Source: Sympetrum striolatum
Taxonomy: Eukaryota > Arthropoda > Insecta > Odonata > Libellulidae
Direction of reading: 5' to 3'
DNA: 64,000 nt
NCBI GenBank assembly: GCA_947579665.1
Contig: OX388352.1
Span: 35,644,216-35,708,215, forward strand
Shown: in pieces, positions 45,452 to 64,000 of the stretch
How positions within the stretch are numbered: the first letter of the stretch is position 1
Layout: each line of letters begins with the position of its first letter
Made by a program: the position numbers and the translations under genes
The notes under the pieces: generated by a model
What the model was told of the DNA's origin: nothing
Database searches by the model: none
What the model saw: the letters and a program-made list of their open reading frames with translations, nothing else

Positions 45452-48400
45452 AGTAATCCTATTTGAACCAAAGTGTAAGAAGGTCTGTATCTATGTGTAC
45501 CTGTAATAGATGTGAACTGTATGTAGTTACAGTATAGCTCGAATCAAGCTCACTTTATTTTTTTATAATTTATTTTTAGCGATGTGCTTCAACATAAGCA
45601 TTTATTAATCAGCTTTTATCCAAATAGTTCATTCCTATATCATTTAATTGTAAAAATAGAGGTTTTGATCTGTTATGAAGGAATTTCCTATCTCTCAAAT
45701 ATTTTATCTTTTTGAAACAATCTGAATGCTTCTTTAAATCGTTTGTGTATATACTCTTTGATTGTTTGGATCATTCATTTGATTCATAAGAATTCAGTGG
45801 CTCAATGTTTGAAAAACATTTGTGGTCTATTTCAAATTCCTCTGCTTATTTTAATATCTACAGTTTCATTCCTATTAATTTTATGTCATTATTTTATTGC
45901 ACTATATTGCAATTATTTATCATAAATGAGAAACACTTCAAGCTCTTTCCTGGGTTACTTTTATTGTATCCAACTGAATGAGTATAATTTTATGGTTTAT
46001 GTAATTAGTAGTTAATTGAAGTTTTTTTAATTAAACTAGTGGAATGGGACCAAAAATCAGGTTATTGATAACATATGAAAACCTTTGGAGTTAATGGGAA
46101 AAATCCTTCATTTTCCTCTTTTGCATTCATAAGTTGGAAGTTCATGCTTGGGGATATCCTTTTGTTGGTTTCCTTAATCTAACCATTATTTAACCATAGT
46201 AAGTTGGCCAGTTCCTCTAAGTTTCTTGGTGACATCCTTTGGAATTAAAGGGCATTGTATATTAGTTGCTTGGGAAGTCTTGTGTGAAACTCAAAAGGTC
46301 TTTCTTTATGGAAATGATTTCTTAAATGGTTTTTTAGCATACATTTTTTTCAAGTATTTTCGTTTCACATGCAAATTTCATTTCAAATGCAAAACAAAAA
46401 AATATCAGCATATGTAATTTCTTTCATCGTGTATGGCTACCTCATTCTGTTAATCAGTTGCTACTTTACTTGTAATGGTTAGTTTGGCAGTTAACCTATG
46501 TTGCAGAGAGATTTTTCTAAGGGAATATATTGCGTAGCAATAGGAATTAAATGCCATGCACTGGCTGCTATAAATTATTTATTTTTGTAGCTGTAAATTG
46601 TTAAATTACTTCTATTTTCCAATATTGTCATAGCCAAATGAATTTCACATTTTTAAACAAAGTGGCTGTGGAGCTCTATCAACCTGCGGTGATTATGCGT
46701 AATTGTTTACATTTTTATTCCTGTTATTGAACTTTAGATATGCAAACCATAATCATCTACTGCCAAGCTATCTATGCTAACTTGATGCTTATATGGCTTT
46801 TTAGTGGCATGAAACTTCAATAGATAATAAGTGATTTGATGCTTTAATGGTCTTTGGATATTTGCTTACTACCCAGTGTCCAATCCTCCTCATTTAAAAA
46901 AATAGTTATCAGAGTACTCCAACTTAGAGGGCTGAAAGAGTTTCTCTAATGACAGGGAAATATTTATGATTTTTCATTTATTACATAGATATGGTATCAC
47001 AAAATTATTCTCTATGACCTCAAGGGTCAGTGGTATAGCTATTTTTTTACCTTTACTGAAATTTCAAAGTTAATATGATTGCAGTAATACTGTATATCAA
47101 TTATTTTGGCCAACTCATGTATTTCCAGGGTATTTTCCTAGGGTGTTGTACATTAAATGCAAGAAATGTAAAGCTTTAAATTATAACTGTTAGTTATGCT
47201 AATAAGAGAGAAAGTTTTAAATTCAATATGATTCATGTTAATTGGGTTTAAAATTTTCTGGTCATTGTTACTTAAAAATTCTGCAAAAGATATAAAAGAA
47301 TAACTCATTATTGTTCAATACTGTATATGAAGTACTTTATGTAAACAATATGTTATGATTTAATTAACTAATTTAATAAGCTGGTTAACCTATAGAAAGC
47401 CTTCATTATTGATAGGTATTAACATATCAAAGGCACACTTTAATGAATAATTTATGGGTGTTATTTTACTTAAGGACTTAATTTGCTGCAAGTGAACTAA
47501 GAAATCCTATTAATGTTATTTAGAACTAGTTTTTGTTTTATTTTTAGATTATTAATTTGTTAATGTGAGTTGATCTGAACCATGAGCACAACTTCTTTTG
47601 TATCCTAGTGAGCTTACTTGCTCTAGCATAATCAGTAAGTCCTTCTGAAAATAATAATTAATTTAGGAAGAAATGAATCCATGAAAATTAATTGGAAGGA
47701 AAATTTCAATGGTCCTCTAAAGGATTTCTAAATAAAACTATTGGGACATAACTTCTCAGTTATGATGTATAATGAATACATTATCACATCATATCTTAAT
47801 TGATTGCTCCTTGTAATGTTGACATAGAGCTCTATTTTATGCTTCCAGTCAACTCATGCATATTAAAATTTTACAAAAAATACAGCAAGAAAGTTGTTGG
47901 AGTCTATATATTGCATCTGGAACTTACCTGAATTTTTCTGGGATATTCCATGGCTTTACTCAGGATTCTACTTTTAAGAAAATCTTTTGCATAATAGCAG
48001 AAATTTGGCAAATTACATATTACTATGGAGAAGATCAAGTATTTACTTTTGCAGTTATTATTTGTCTGTCCTTAGTTTAGTTTCAAAATTAATCAACTGT
48101 GAGAAAGTTACTGTTTAGAGTTGAAACATCATATTGTATTTTAGAATTCATACTGCTAAATTTTCCCTTAGAAAAATATTATATTTATGATCCGTTTCAG
48201 GGCTTTGTAGGATCAATTTTCTTTCTCCATAACAGTAGTGAATGAAGAGAAAGGAGAAGGAAGTGTACTATTCTCTTTATACCGGCATATTTTGATTGCT
48301 CACTTTTGTAGGAATGATAATGAACTTGGTTGAAAGGAAGGAACGTGGAAATTAAAGATGTTTCACGAAGAATGAAGGTCTTAGTTGTCAAAATAGGATG

Positions 48401-50600
48401 TGTAAAATTCTGTCGTACCTTAATTTTATAATGTGTCCTCATAGTTAGGTTAACTTGCAAAGCATTAAATATGGTCTTGGATAACTTTCTCCATGATTGA
48501 CTAAATAAAATTCCAAACTGAGCAGACCAGTCCATTCATTCTCTCTTGATATAGTATTGTTTATTAGCCACTTCTCTGATGAATCTTTAAAAGAATTACT
48601 TGAATTACTTTTCAATCAAAACTAATATTTTTATTTCTTAGTTTTTGTTTTATTTTGCTAGATGCTTTAATGAGAAAATACTTCATAAATATTTAGTAAT
48701 CAAATAATTTATACCTTTGTAATAAATTCCTGTGTGCATGCCCTTATGTGCAAAGTACCTTTAACCCTTTCCTCCTTATCATAATCAATACCAATACCTT
48801 ACGATTATTTGTATAAAATGCTACATTAACATGGCTGAATATGTCCCAGCAGATCAGAGAAGTGGTTACAACAAACAACATACATTTTCCTTTGTTTTAT
48901 TTATACTGTGCAAAATACTACCATGAGGATCCTTATTTTTATGATTTAAGGAAAATTATGTCTGTAAGATGCAACTGTAAGTATAGAAATTTTCCTCTGA
49001 AGCATTAAGCTGGTAATGGAAACTGACTCATTCTTATTTTAGGAATTTATCTTCATCATTAACTTCACAAGATGATAGTGCATATTCTTCCATGAAAAGT
49101 CATTTACCAAGTGTTGTCAACTAAGGTGTTAAATGTATGAGAGAATTAGCTCTCATTTTACTCTGTGGTTGATTGTCCTTTTAGGTACCAAATAAGAGTT
49201 GGTGACAAATTACATCATGGCTAGGAAATAATGTTGCATGTATACTAAGAGCCAATTATATTTTATCATGGCTTTAGATACTACAAAAATCATACTGACC
49301 ATTGGCTTAATCTCGTTCATTTCTGAAACAGGATTTATTTCCCAGTATATTGATGAGATATGATTGGTAATAAATACTCTTTAATAAGATCGTTTAATTT
49401 AGAATCTATTTAATCTAGCTCATAAATTCTGCTGCAAACAAGATCTGTTTCACATAACATACTTCAGTTGATTTCAATACCATAAATCTTCCTTGCCTTG
49501 TGAGGTTTCCTATTTGCAAGGCTCAAAGTAGTTTACGTTATCTGAGTAAGTCAACTACAGTGATTATGCAGATATAACCATGAAGCACATTGTTAAACAA
49601 TTCTCTTATTATGGATAATTCCATGTTTTTCATTCATTTATTTAATTTCTATTTGTGATTACCACAGTATTATTGTTGTTTGCAAAACAAGTTTTTGCCC
49701 TATGTTTCTAGTCTTATAGTAAGAAACATTAGCATGGGTAGATCATACAATCAGAGTATCCAAAGTAGGTTTAATGTCTGTCAATTGGTGGTAGTAATAG
49801 TATCTAATTGACGGCATCTTGGAAGATTTATTGATTGTTAACCAAATTGGATGTAACAGTTCTTGCAAAAGTCAGTGACTACAGTTCACATGACATGAAA
49901 GTGCTGCAAAATGTTTTAGAATAACAAGATTCAATTGCTGCTTTGAAATTGTGTAACCTGTATTTTTTGTTGCACAAATGATTTTCATAGCAGCAGCAGC
50001 AGTTGTATTTAGATTTCAAGTTTGAATTTATTCCCAGAAGCCAGCTTTTCCATAAATAGAGCATTTAGTAAAAGCTTTCAACTTGCTTCTGGGAGAAATG
50101 TAAAAAATGTAAAAAAGTTTGATTTTGATTGTATCATCATTGTATGTGTGATATTATTGGATACAATTAGAATATTTTAATGTGACAGTGTTATTCAGTG
50201 GAAATAAAAATTATTTCAGCTGCCCTTCTGGTATCATATAATACTTATCTAATGAAAGAAGTCTTGCTTAAGACACGGAAAGATTCCAAAGAGGATATGT
50301 TTATATTGTATTTTAGCATAAGTTTGGTAATTTTATTATAGTAGCTATAAAAATGTTGTTTGTGGAAGTATACCTGTGAAGAATAAAGAATATAAATGCA
50401 TTTTAAAAATTATTTCTATGGAGTTGCACCTATACGTACTCTTAACACTAGAGGAACAGGAGTTTTGCTCTGCTTAGAAAGACGGGAAGTTGTAATTTGA
50501 CCACTTTTTTACTTAATACCAATTTAATTGCTTCTTGGAGTTGTTCAATTGTTTATTTTAGGCACATCTAAATACTTATAGCAACATTAAATTACTGTTT
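45452..50600 (+). other. Synj 3' UTR and intergenic DNA
   Basis: AT-rich, no convincing coding sequence. Candidate poly(A) signals AATAAA lie at 47731-47736, 50203-50208 and 50382-50387; the last would imply a 5-kb 3' UTR. A 112-codon minus-strand frame at 48197-48535 has no recognisable features. A (CAG)4 run is near 49992. The transcript end cannot be decided from sequence. Confidence 0.4.
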
Positions 50601-50629
50601 TTCCATTGATAGTTTACAAACAAAAATGG

Positions 50630-50945
50630 AGTAGAATGGAAAAAGTAAGTTGGGTTGAGAGGAAAATAAATGCAGAGGTGCTGGAGACGGTTGGGGAGGA
50701 GAGGGTTTTAATCGAAGTGATTAATAGTAGACAAAAGAAATGGGTGGGTCAAATATTAAGGGAGATGGGTCAGTGAAGACTATAATTGAGGATAGGATTC
50801 AGGGGAAAAACAGAGGGAAAGATGGAGACAAAAGATTTTGGATTACATAAGGGGTGAGGTTAACTATAAAAAAATGAAGGAGATGTCGCTTAATAGGGAT
50901 TTTTGAGTGTACATGAACCTACTAAATGGTAGAACACTCATGAAT
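50630..50945 (+). mobile_element. C-terminal fragment of a non-LTR retrotransposon ORF (family B)
   Basis: With frame changes the plus strand reads SWVERKINAEVLETVGEER, then RQKKWVGQILR and DGDKRFWIT. This is the post-RT region found in many insect LINEs (pattern 'V-S-W-x-D-R-x-x-N-E-x-V-L-x-R-V-G-E-x-R ... W-I-G-H-x-L-R'). It differs from family A. Truncated at both ends. Confidence 0.6.
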
Positions 50946-51857
50946 GATGATACACAAACTGCTTAAAATCTCTAGTAATATGAACTGAAATTATGGCCTT
51001 CCACTATCCATTAATTACCATTTTTATGATGCATTTTAACATTCAAAAAGTGATATCAGGTACTGCCCTTTTATTCTTCTATAGCGTGGAAGCACTGAGA
51101 TAAAATGTGTTTATTTTCAGTCCATATTGCTTTTGGAGCAATATTGATGCCAATCCTGAAAAAATCTTATAATTTTTTACAGGTGTCTTGTAAGAAATTG
51201 TGGTTCTGATGCTGTGGTATTTGAGTCCAGTGCTAGTGCAAAGTAATTGTATGTCCATGAGACACAAGATAATCAACATTTTCTTAGCTATAAATACTGC
51301 TTTAAGTTGACTTTGAAAGACTTGTAACAAATGTTAGAGAAATGAGTATGTTAAAAGGTTCTCAATACTTAAAATGAACCATTGTAATGGGTGATATAAA
51401 GTATTTGATTCAGTAAGCATAAAATTTAAATTTATTGCAAAACTTTATTAAAGCAAAAATTCTTTGTGGGAAATATATTTATCAAATTTAGGTCAGAAGT
51501 AACCACTAATAAAATGGGTGCTTCCCAAATCAATTGAATTGTAACAAATCATACTCTGACCACACAGAAGCGAAAAGACAAACTTTGAAAGGTATAATAT
51601 CAACAATTGAGAGTAGAGGTTAGAATAGTAAATACCATTTCAGCAAAGGATTCTTTGCTTGACTTGATTCACAACACAAATCTCTATATTTGACCCCAAA
51701 TTGGACAAATGGTATACAGGAACAACTTTTAGGACAGTTGCCTTTTTTGTAGGCTAAACTTTCAATTAAGTACATATAACAATAATAATTTTTTTTGGCA
51801 AAAAACAACTTATAAATTATATCACTATACATATTTACACAGTAAATTCCAAAATGT

Positions 51858-52348
<491 letters not shown>

Positions 52349-53063
52349 TTAAAAAAAAAACATTTTCTAACATCTAAAATTAACAAATTGCACCAGCAGA
52401 AATGTCATGTCAACTCACCAAAAATTGTTTTTAACATTGAAGTAGTATTTAAAATAACCATTGAAAACTATGTTTTTTTAATTATAGGAGGATATACACT
52501 TCTATAGTCTACTATACACTTCTAGCAGTTTTATGAATGAAGATTGTTATAATAAAGATGACTCTCCAAACTATATATGTTTGAGGTAGTGAATGTAAAA
52601 TACCAATGGTATTTAAAACAAACCCAAACATAATACATTCAGACATTGAGTATACTTAGTAAGACATTGGAAAGAATTTAATCAAAATGTGAATTACAAC
52701 TAGAATAAGATTAAATCTTCAGCTATAACTTATCATTTGAAAAATGGATCTAGTGCTTTCCAGGATATCGGTGGATGGAATTTTTTCGGGTTGTAGGCAC
52801 GTTTGTTGCTGCAACCTAGTTTGACGTTTTGAGTGAACTCTTGGAGTCATTTTCAGGAAGAAGGCTCTGAGAGTTAGGAGTCTAAATATCGACCTACATC
52901 ACAGCAACAAATCTGCTGACAACCTGAGAAGACTTTATCCATTACCACTAGAAAATAACATGGGATATGCAAAAGTTGATAGAAAAAAATCTGTTGTCTC
53001 TTCTTTTCAATAGTTAGAATAGCTAAATTATTGATGACTACTTTTAAAATCTTCAAAGCAATA

Positions 53064-54015
53064 CAGGTTGGGGCAGAGCAACTTGCTTATTTAGAAGTTC
53101 GATTTAACAAAAAGTGATGTAAATACATATTTAATTATGTATTTGAACAGCATCTAGGGCAACGTTTAAATTTTATGTTTTCACACTTTTAAACATAATA
53201 TCTTCCAGATGGCATCCCTTATTCTCAATAAACTTTGTTAATCGAACTCGGAAGTTTTGTCCAACTTTTGACGGGTACACTGGCAACAGCTTGAGGAATA
53301 TTGTTCTTTAGGTAAGCCAGAAACCTAGGACAATCATTGTAAAGAAGTGATTTTAGATATCCCCATAAAAAATAGTTGCATGGGGCTAAATCAGGCAAAT
53401 GTGCTGGCCAGTTCAGATCGACCCTCAAGGAGATGAAGCGCCCAGGGAAGTGTTGTTGGAAAACAGTCATTGACATGCTGTGTGTGCCATGGCACTATCC
53501 TGTTAGAGCCATAAACCTCCCACATCCATCTTGTTGAGTGTTGGCAGAGAAAGCTCCTGAATCATTTGGACATAACAGTCAGGACAAACCGAAACTTACC
53601 ATTTGTTTTCTTAAAAAATAATGGACCTATTAATCCAACTCGTGGTAGTTCACATCAAACAGTTACACGTTATGAATGTAAGCTAAACTGATGAAGATGT
53701 CTGGGGTTAACAGGGCTCCAATAGTGCATGTTCTGCCTATTCATATATCAGAAAGATGGAAGTGAGCCTCATCACTAAAGAAAACAAGTGTATCGTGAGT
53801 CATGCCACAAAATGCCTAACATTTACATCTCAAGCAATAAAATCCACTCGACAGTGAATGCGCGATCCACTTCGTCCACTCCATAATGCTGACCACAGAC
53901 CAACGATGCAACTTTATGCCCTGCCCTCTTGAATGTGCCTATCCCCACTTTCCTAAGAGCAAACATCCCTTTAGGGCGTTCAATTCAACTGAGCAAGTTG
54001 CTCTGACCAACCCTG
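53064..54015 (-). mobile_element. Tc1/mariner-like (IS630-type) element inserted in duplicate copy 1
   Basis: Inverted ends CAGGTTGGGGCAGAGCAACT and, on the reverse strand, CAGGGTTGGTCAGAGCAACT, flanked by TA on both sides. The minus strand keeps transposase pieces: FFSDEAHFHLS-like sequence near 53780 and WPAHLPDLAPCNYFLWGYLK at 53476-53225. The last catalytic Asp is Asn (PCNYF for PCDFF). Copy 2 of the duplication has the empty site (AATACAGTGC near 61733), so this insertion postdates the duplication. Internally deleted (952 bp). Confidence 0.8.
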
Positions 54016-55299
54016 TACAATGCATGATCACATGTTTGTAAGGATATTAAATATGTACAACAATATTTTTAGAGATTTGAGTTATCATAGTGATTCTGGG
54101 ATTCAGTTATGCTGAAAAATGAATTTTTAAGTAACTAAAAGAAAAAACGTTCAATATTTTTTTGATAAGAGATCCATTCAACAAATTGTCCTTAGTAACC
54201 TCAAAAATTAAGGTATTATGACACAATTTTGAGACAATTAGTTAACTTATAAAATGAAGATGCTCTCAGTATTTTCTGAGGTTTCATCAAAATAAATCTT
54301 TTAGATGCCAAGAGTTTTCCTGAAATTGCCTGAACAATTCTGTACTGTGAAACCCCAGAAAATGCTGAGCCCATCAGACACATCCTGTGCAAGTCTATGA
54401 AGTAATGGGTAAAAAAAAAATATTTCCTAATACAATAATTACTTAGTATACTATTTTGATACATTACATTGTATTACATAAAGTAGATCTAATAACATTC
54501 ACGATTCTTACACACTGTACATTATTTAATCTAAGATGAATCTTCCAAGTTTTTAGAGGTTCCAAAACTTGCCTATGCCTTAGAATTGTGTTCTATAATG
54601 CATAGTGATGCATGTTACACAGCATAAAGTTACTTGAACTATAATATCCATTTAATACTGATTGGATAATCACAGAAGTAGATTCAGAGGAGAACATGAT
54701 CCCATCACCAATATCTTATTCCATTGCAAACCTATCAAGATGTGTTTGGAAACAACAAATGGCATGCAGCTTACAAGGGTTTTCATATTTTTCTAATAAA
54801 ATTATAATCGGATAAATAGTCCATAATTTTAACGTTGAAAAAGTCATTCCAATTTCATAAATTTAATAGGTACATCAAAAAGCTTAATAATTTGATAAAA
54901 TCTTTTAGATTACTAAGGAAAACATGCAGATTAGGGACACTTAATCAAAATGATAGATATTACCTGATAATACTGTGTTCAGTCGATTAACTATGGTCTT
55001 ATGTATCTCAAAAGAGGATATAGCGACCATGATGATAGGTGATAGATGACCAGATGATAGAACTAGTGAGTCTGCAGTATACCACCGGACAACAGCTCAA
55101 AAATAAATATGTCCATTGCTAAACTTTTTCTTCTCCTCCTTAGAGAAAACATGGTAGTCTTTACAAACTGAGGGCATTGAAATATTTATCAAAATTTAGA
55201 ACAGTTTCAATGCTGTTTGCTCACATTCCTTGCTTTCATATCCACTTTCACATATTCTAGCACCAGCAAGGGATTTGGTCAACACCACTTATCCATCTA

Positions 55300-62246
<6,947 letters not shown>

Positions 62247-62349
62247 TTTTCTCTCTTCATGACTTCATGCAATTTTGATGCATCTAAGTGTTGTGCATGT
62301 ACTATGCAGGAGAATTTTGGATCCACATGTGCTGTGACACATGTATTTG

Positions 62350-62403
62350 TCGATTTTCATTTATAAATGAAAATCGAATATCGACTACCTACTAATTAGT
62401 AGG
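62350..62403. repeat. Two adjacent perfect palindromes
   Basis: A 28-bp perfect palindrome at 62350-62377 (half-site TCGATTTTCATTTA) is followed 10 bp later by a 16-bp perfect palindrome, CCTACTAATTAGTAGG, at 62388-62403. Confidence 0.9.
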
Positions 62404-62451
62404 CGAGAACTGGCGTGACAAGTGAGAAGTGGACGTAGACGGATGTAGAAT

Positions 62452-62553
62452 AAATTAAAGAATCTTAATATTGACGTAAAATACATCTTTTGAATCGAAA
62501 TTACGAAAACGATGACAAAATAAACGAAAATTTTCGCCGTAGTGACAATGACA
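62452..62553 (+). repeat. Direct repeat R, unit 1
   Basis: About 100 bp sharing AAGAATCTTAATATTG, CGTAAAATACA, CTTTTGAATCGAAATTACG and TTTTCGCCGTAGT with 63541-63643 in the same orientation. Confidence 0.75.
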
Positions 62554-63540
62554 AGAAGTGGATGTAGACCTGTGAAATTTCGTATCTTCCTATTCTAATA
62601 CATTGTTTTTTCTTGATTTTGTGCCTTTGATACAGATTCATCAATATCATCGATATGAGAAGGCGTGACTTCGTGGAAAGCCATTTGCATCCATCCACAG
62701 AAAAGTTTTCTGTGGAAACCTACGCTTTTCTGTGGAAAAGTACGAATTCGTAGTGTTACACTTAAGTGTTTTCATTCTACAGATTTATCAAGGTTTGATC
62801 GAGTAAGTCGAACGTTTTGGAACACAAAATGTAGTTTGAGCAATGTATAACACGAAGCAATTTTGTTATTTTCGCGTTTATAAACATTCTATACGTAATT
62901 AATAAGCAGTGCCTGTTTCAATGGTCAATTGCTGTGCATTTTGCTGTCAGAACAGTAGCCCCCACAACATGTTCCGAAACTATATAGAATCTATAGATCT
63001 TCCTCAATTTTATTATTTCATTCAGTATCTGAACTCTATGAATCAGAACGAACGTCGGTATAAAGCCACGGCGTTTTAATCAACATTTCATTGTGCTCTC
63101 GGTTGTTCATGGTATAAAAGTTCTCGTATTCGTCATTTTGACAACTTCTACCGCATTGAGCCCCTCTTATGAATTAAAATAAACATTTACACAAACGGAA
63201 AATCTCTAATTACCCTGGAAAGCCATTATAATGTATTATATAGTAGCTTAATTTCATTGCGGTAAACGATTATTAAGGAATTTTTATGCCATACTTGATA
63301 TTGATCTAGTAAAAACTGAGCCGGATTAATGCATTAGAATACACATAAAATTAACATTAGAATGATCATCAAGGTTTTAATGCAGTTTGCTGGAGGTTGA
63401 CATATTTCGTTCTCTGTATCACTCTAGCAGACGACTCCGGCATCCGAGTTCGTTTTTGTATCTTGCAGTCTTTGTAACTTTTACAGAATTAAATTGGAGA
63501 TAATGGTCCTACGAAGTCAAGAAAAGTACCAAAGGAAGGT

Positions 63541-63643
63541 AAATTAAGTGAAGAATCTTAATATTGTCGTAAAATACAACTTTTGAATCGAAATTACGGG
63601 TGCTATGAAAAAATTCACGTAAGTTTTCGCCGTAGTAAACAAC
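63541..63643 (+). repeat. Direct repeat R, unit 2
   Basis: Partner of 62452-62553, 1.09 kb downstream, with scattered substitutions. Could be the ends of a non-coding element or a local duplication. Confidence 0.75.
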
Positions 63644-64000
63644 CAGTCCCCCTGACGACCAAGGTGATTGTTGAATCCGATACATTCATTCTCCCACAAG
63701 AGTACACGGAGATTTTTGAGACAGAATTTTAATGCAAACTTGATTTTATAGAAGAGAATTTAAAGCAGTTAGTTTTTGTGATTCTCACGAACTGCATCAT
63801 GGAATCGAATTCGTAATTTCGCTATTAATCTTGGTCATTATTAATGCGATTTTCTATGATATTTCAATTTCACAGGACAAACAGAAAAGGTATTCAAGTT
63901 TATGAAAGATGTCATCGTATCAAAATTTTTTTTTAACTCAATACAAAACAGAGTCTATATATCTACAACAAATTATTCTTATTGAGTTGAATGATTCGTT

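Larger units (their letters stand above)
62247..64000. other. Right-hand flank without recognised exons
   Basis: No upstream Pkn kinase exon (glycine loop or alphaC region) was found, so the next exon lies beyond the window or was missed. Contains palindromes at 62350-62403 and a pair of direct repeats. Confidence 0.45.

Noticed and set aside
45135..45506. Open frames on both strands over the proline-rich exon
   Set aside because: Produced by the repetitive Pro codons of Synj exon 21.
48197..48535. 112-codon minus-strand open frame downstream of Synj
   Set aside because: No recognisable domain, odd composition and no splice or promoter support; length is within chance for this much AT-rich DNA.

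Overview
The window looks like nuclear DNA of an arthropod, most likely an insect. It is AT-rich, its genes are split by GT-AG introns of about 70 bp to 6 kb, and the one complete gene is closest to insect synaptojanin. Transposable elements of several classes make up most of the rest. No tRNA, rRNA, CRISPR or bacterial-type operon was recognised. All calls come from reading the sequence; no database search was run.

Layout. 1-15.8 kb is gene-poor. It holds 3' fragments of a non-LTR retrotransposon family, the decayed relic of a Polinton/Maverick-like (adintovirus-like) element at 4.46-9.02 kb, and a hAT transposon nested in one of that relic's genes. A tRNA-derived SINE lies at 15.3 kb. 16.0-45.45 kb is a complete synaptojanin gene (Synj) on the + strand. 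Its 21 coding exons join without a frame break into 1230 codons: a Sac1 phosphatase domain, an inositol 5-phosphatase domain, an RRM-like DUF1866 region and a proline-rich tail. Its introns hold several MITEs, two pogo/Tigger-like elements, an apparently intact R4/Dong-type non-LTR retrotransposon flanked by (TAA)n, and a 2.3-kb DNA transposon with long inverted repeats. 45.45-51 kb is 3' UTR or intergenic.

51.8-62.3 kb lies on the - strand. It holds an unidentified 3'-terminal exon and the last four coding exons of a protein kinase N-like gene (Pkn). A 1.5-kb segment covering one kinase exon also occurs 8.6 kb downstream as a decayed duplicate, itself split by a mariner-like insertion. The kinase introns hold a nearly complete mariner, a mariner remnant, a piggyBac-like MITE and a second SINE copy. 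62.3-64 kb has no recognised gene but contains a cluster of perfect palindromes and a pair of 100-bp direct repeats.

Synaptojanin acts in synaptic vesicle recycling by removing phosphates from phosphoinositides; PKN is a Rho-effector AGC kinase. The sequence gives no reason to link the two beyond being neighbours with converging orientation. The points most worth a second look are the intact R4/Dong-like element with a possible HDV-like ribozyme at its 5' end, the Polinton-like relic with its datable nested hAT insertion, and the diverged, C-terminally truncated PKN copy with its broken tandem duplicate.
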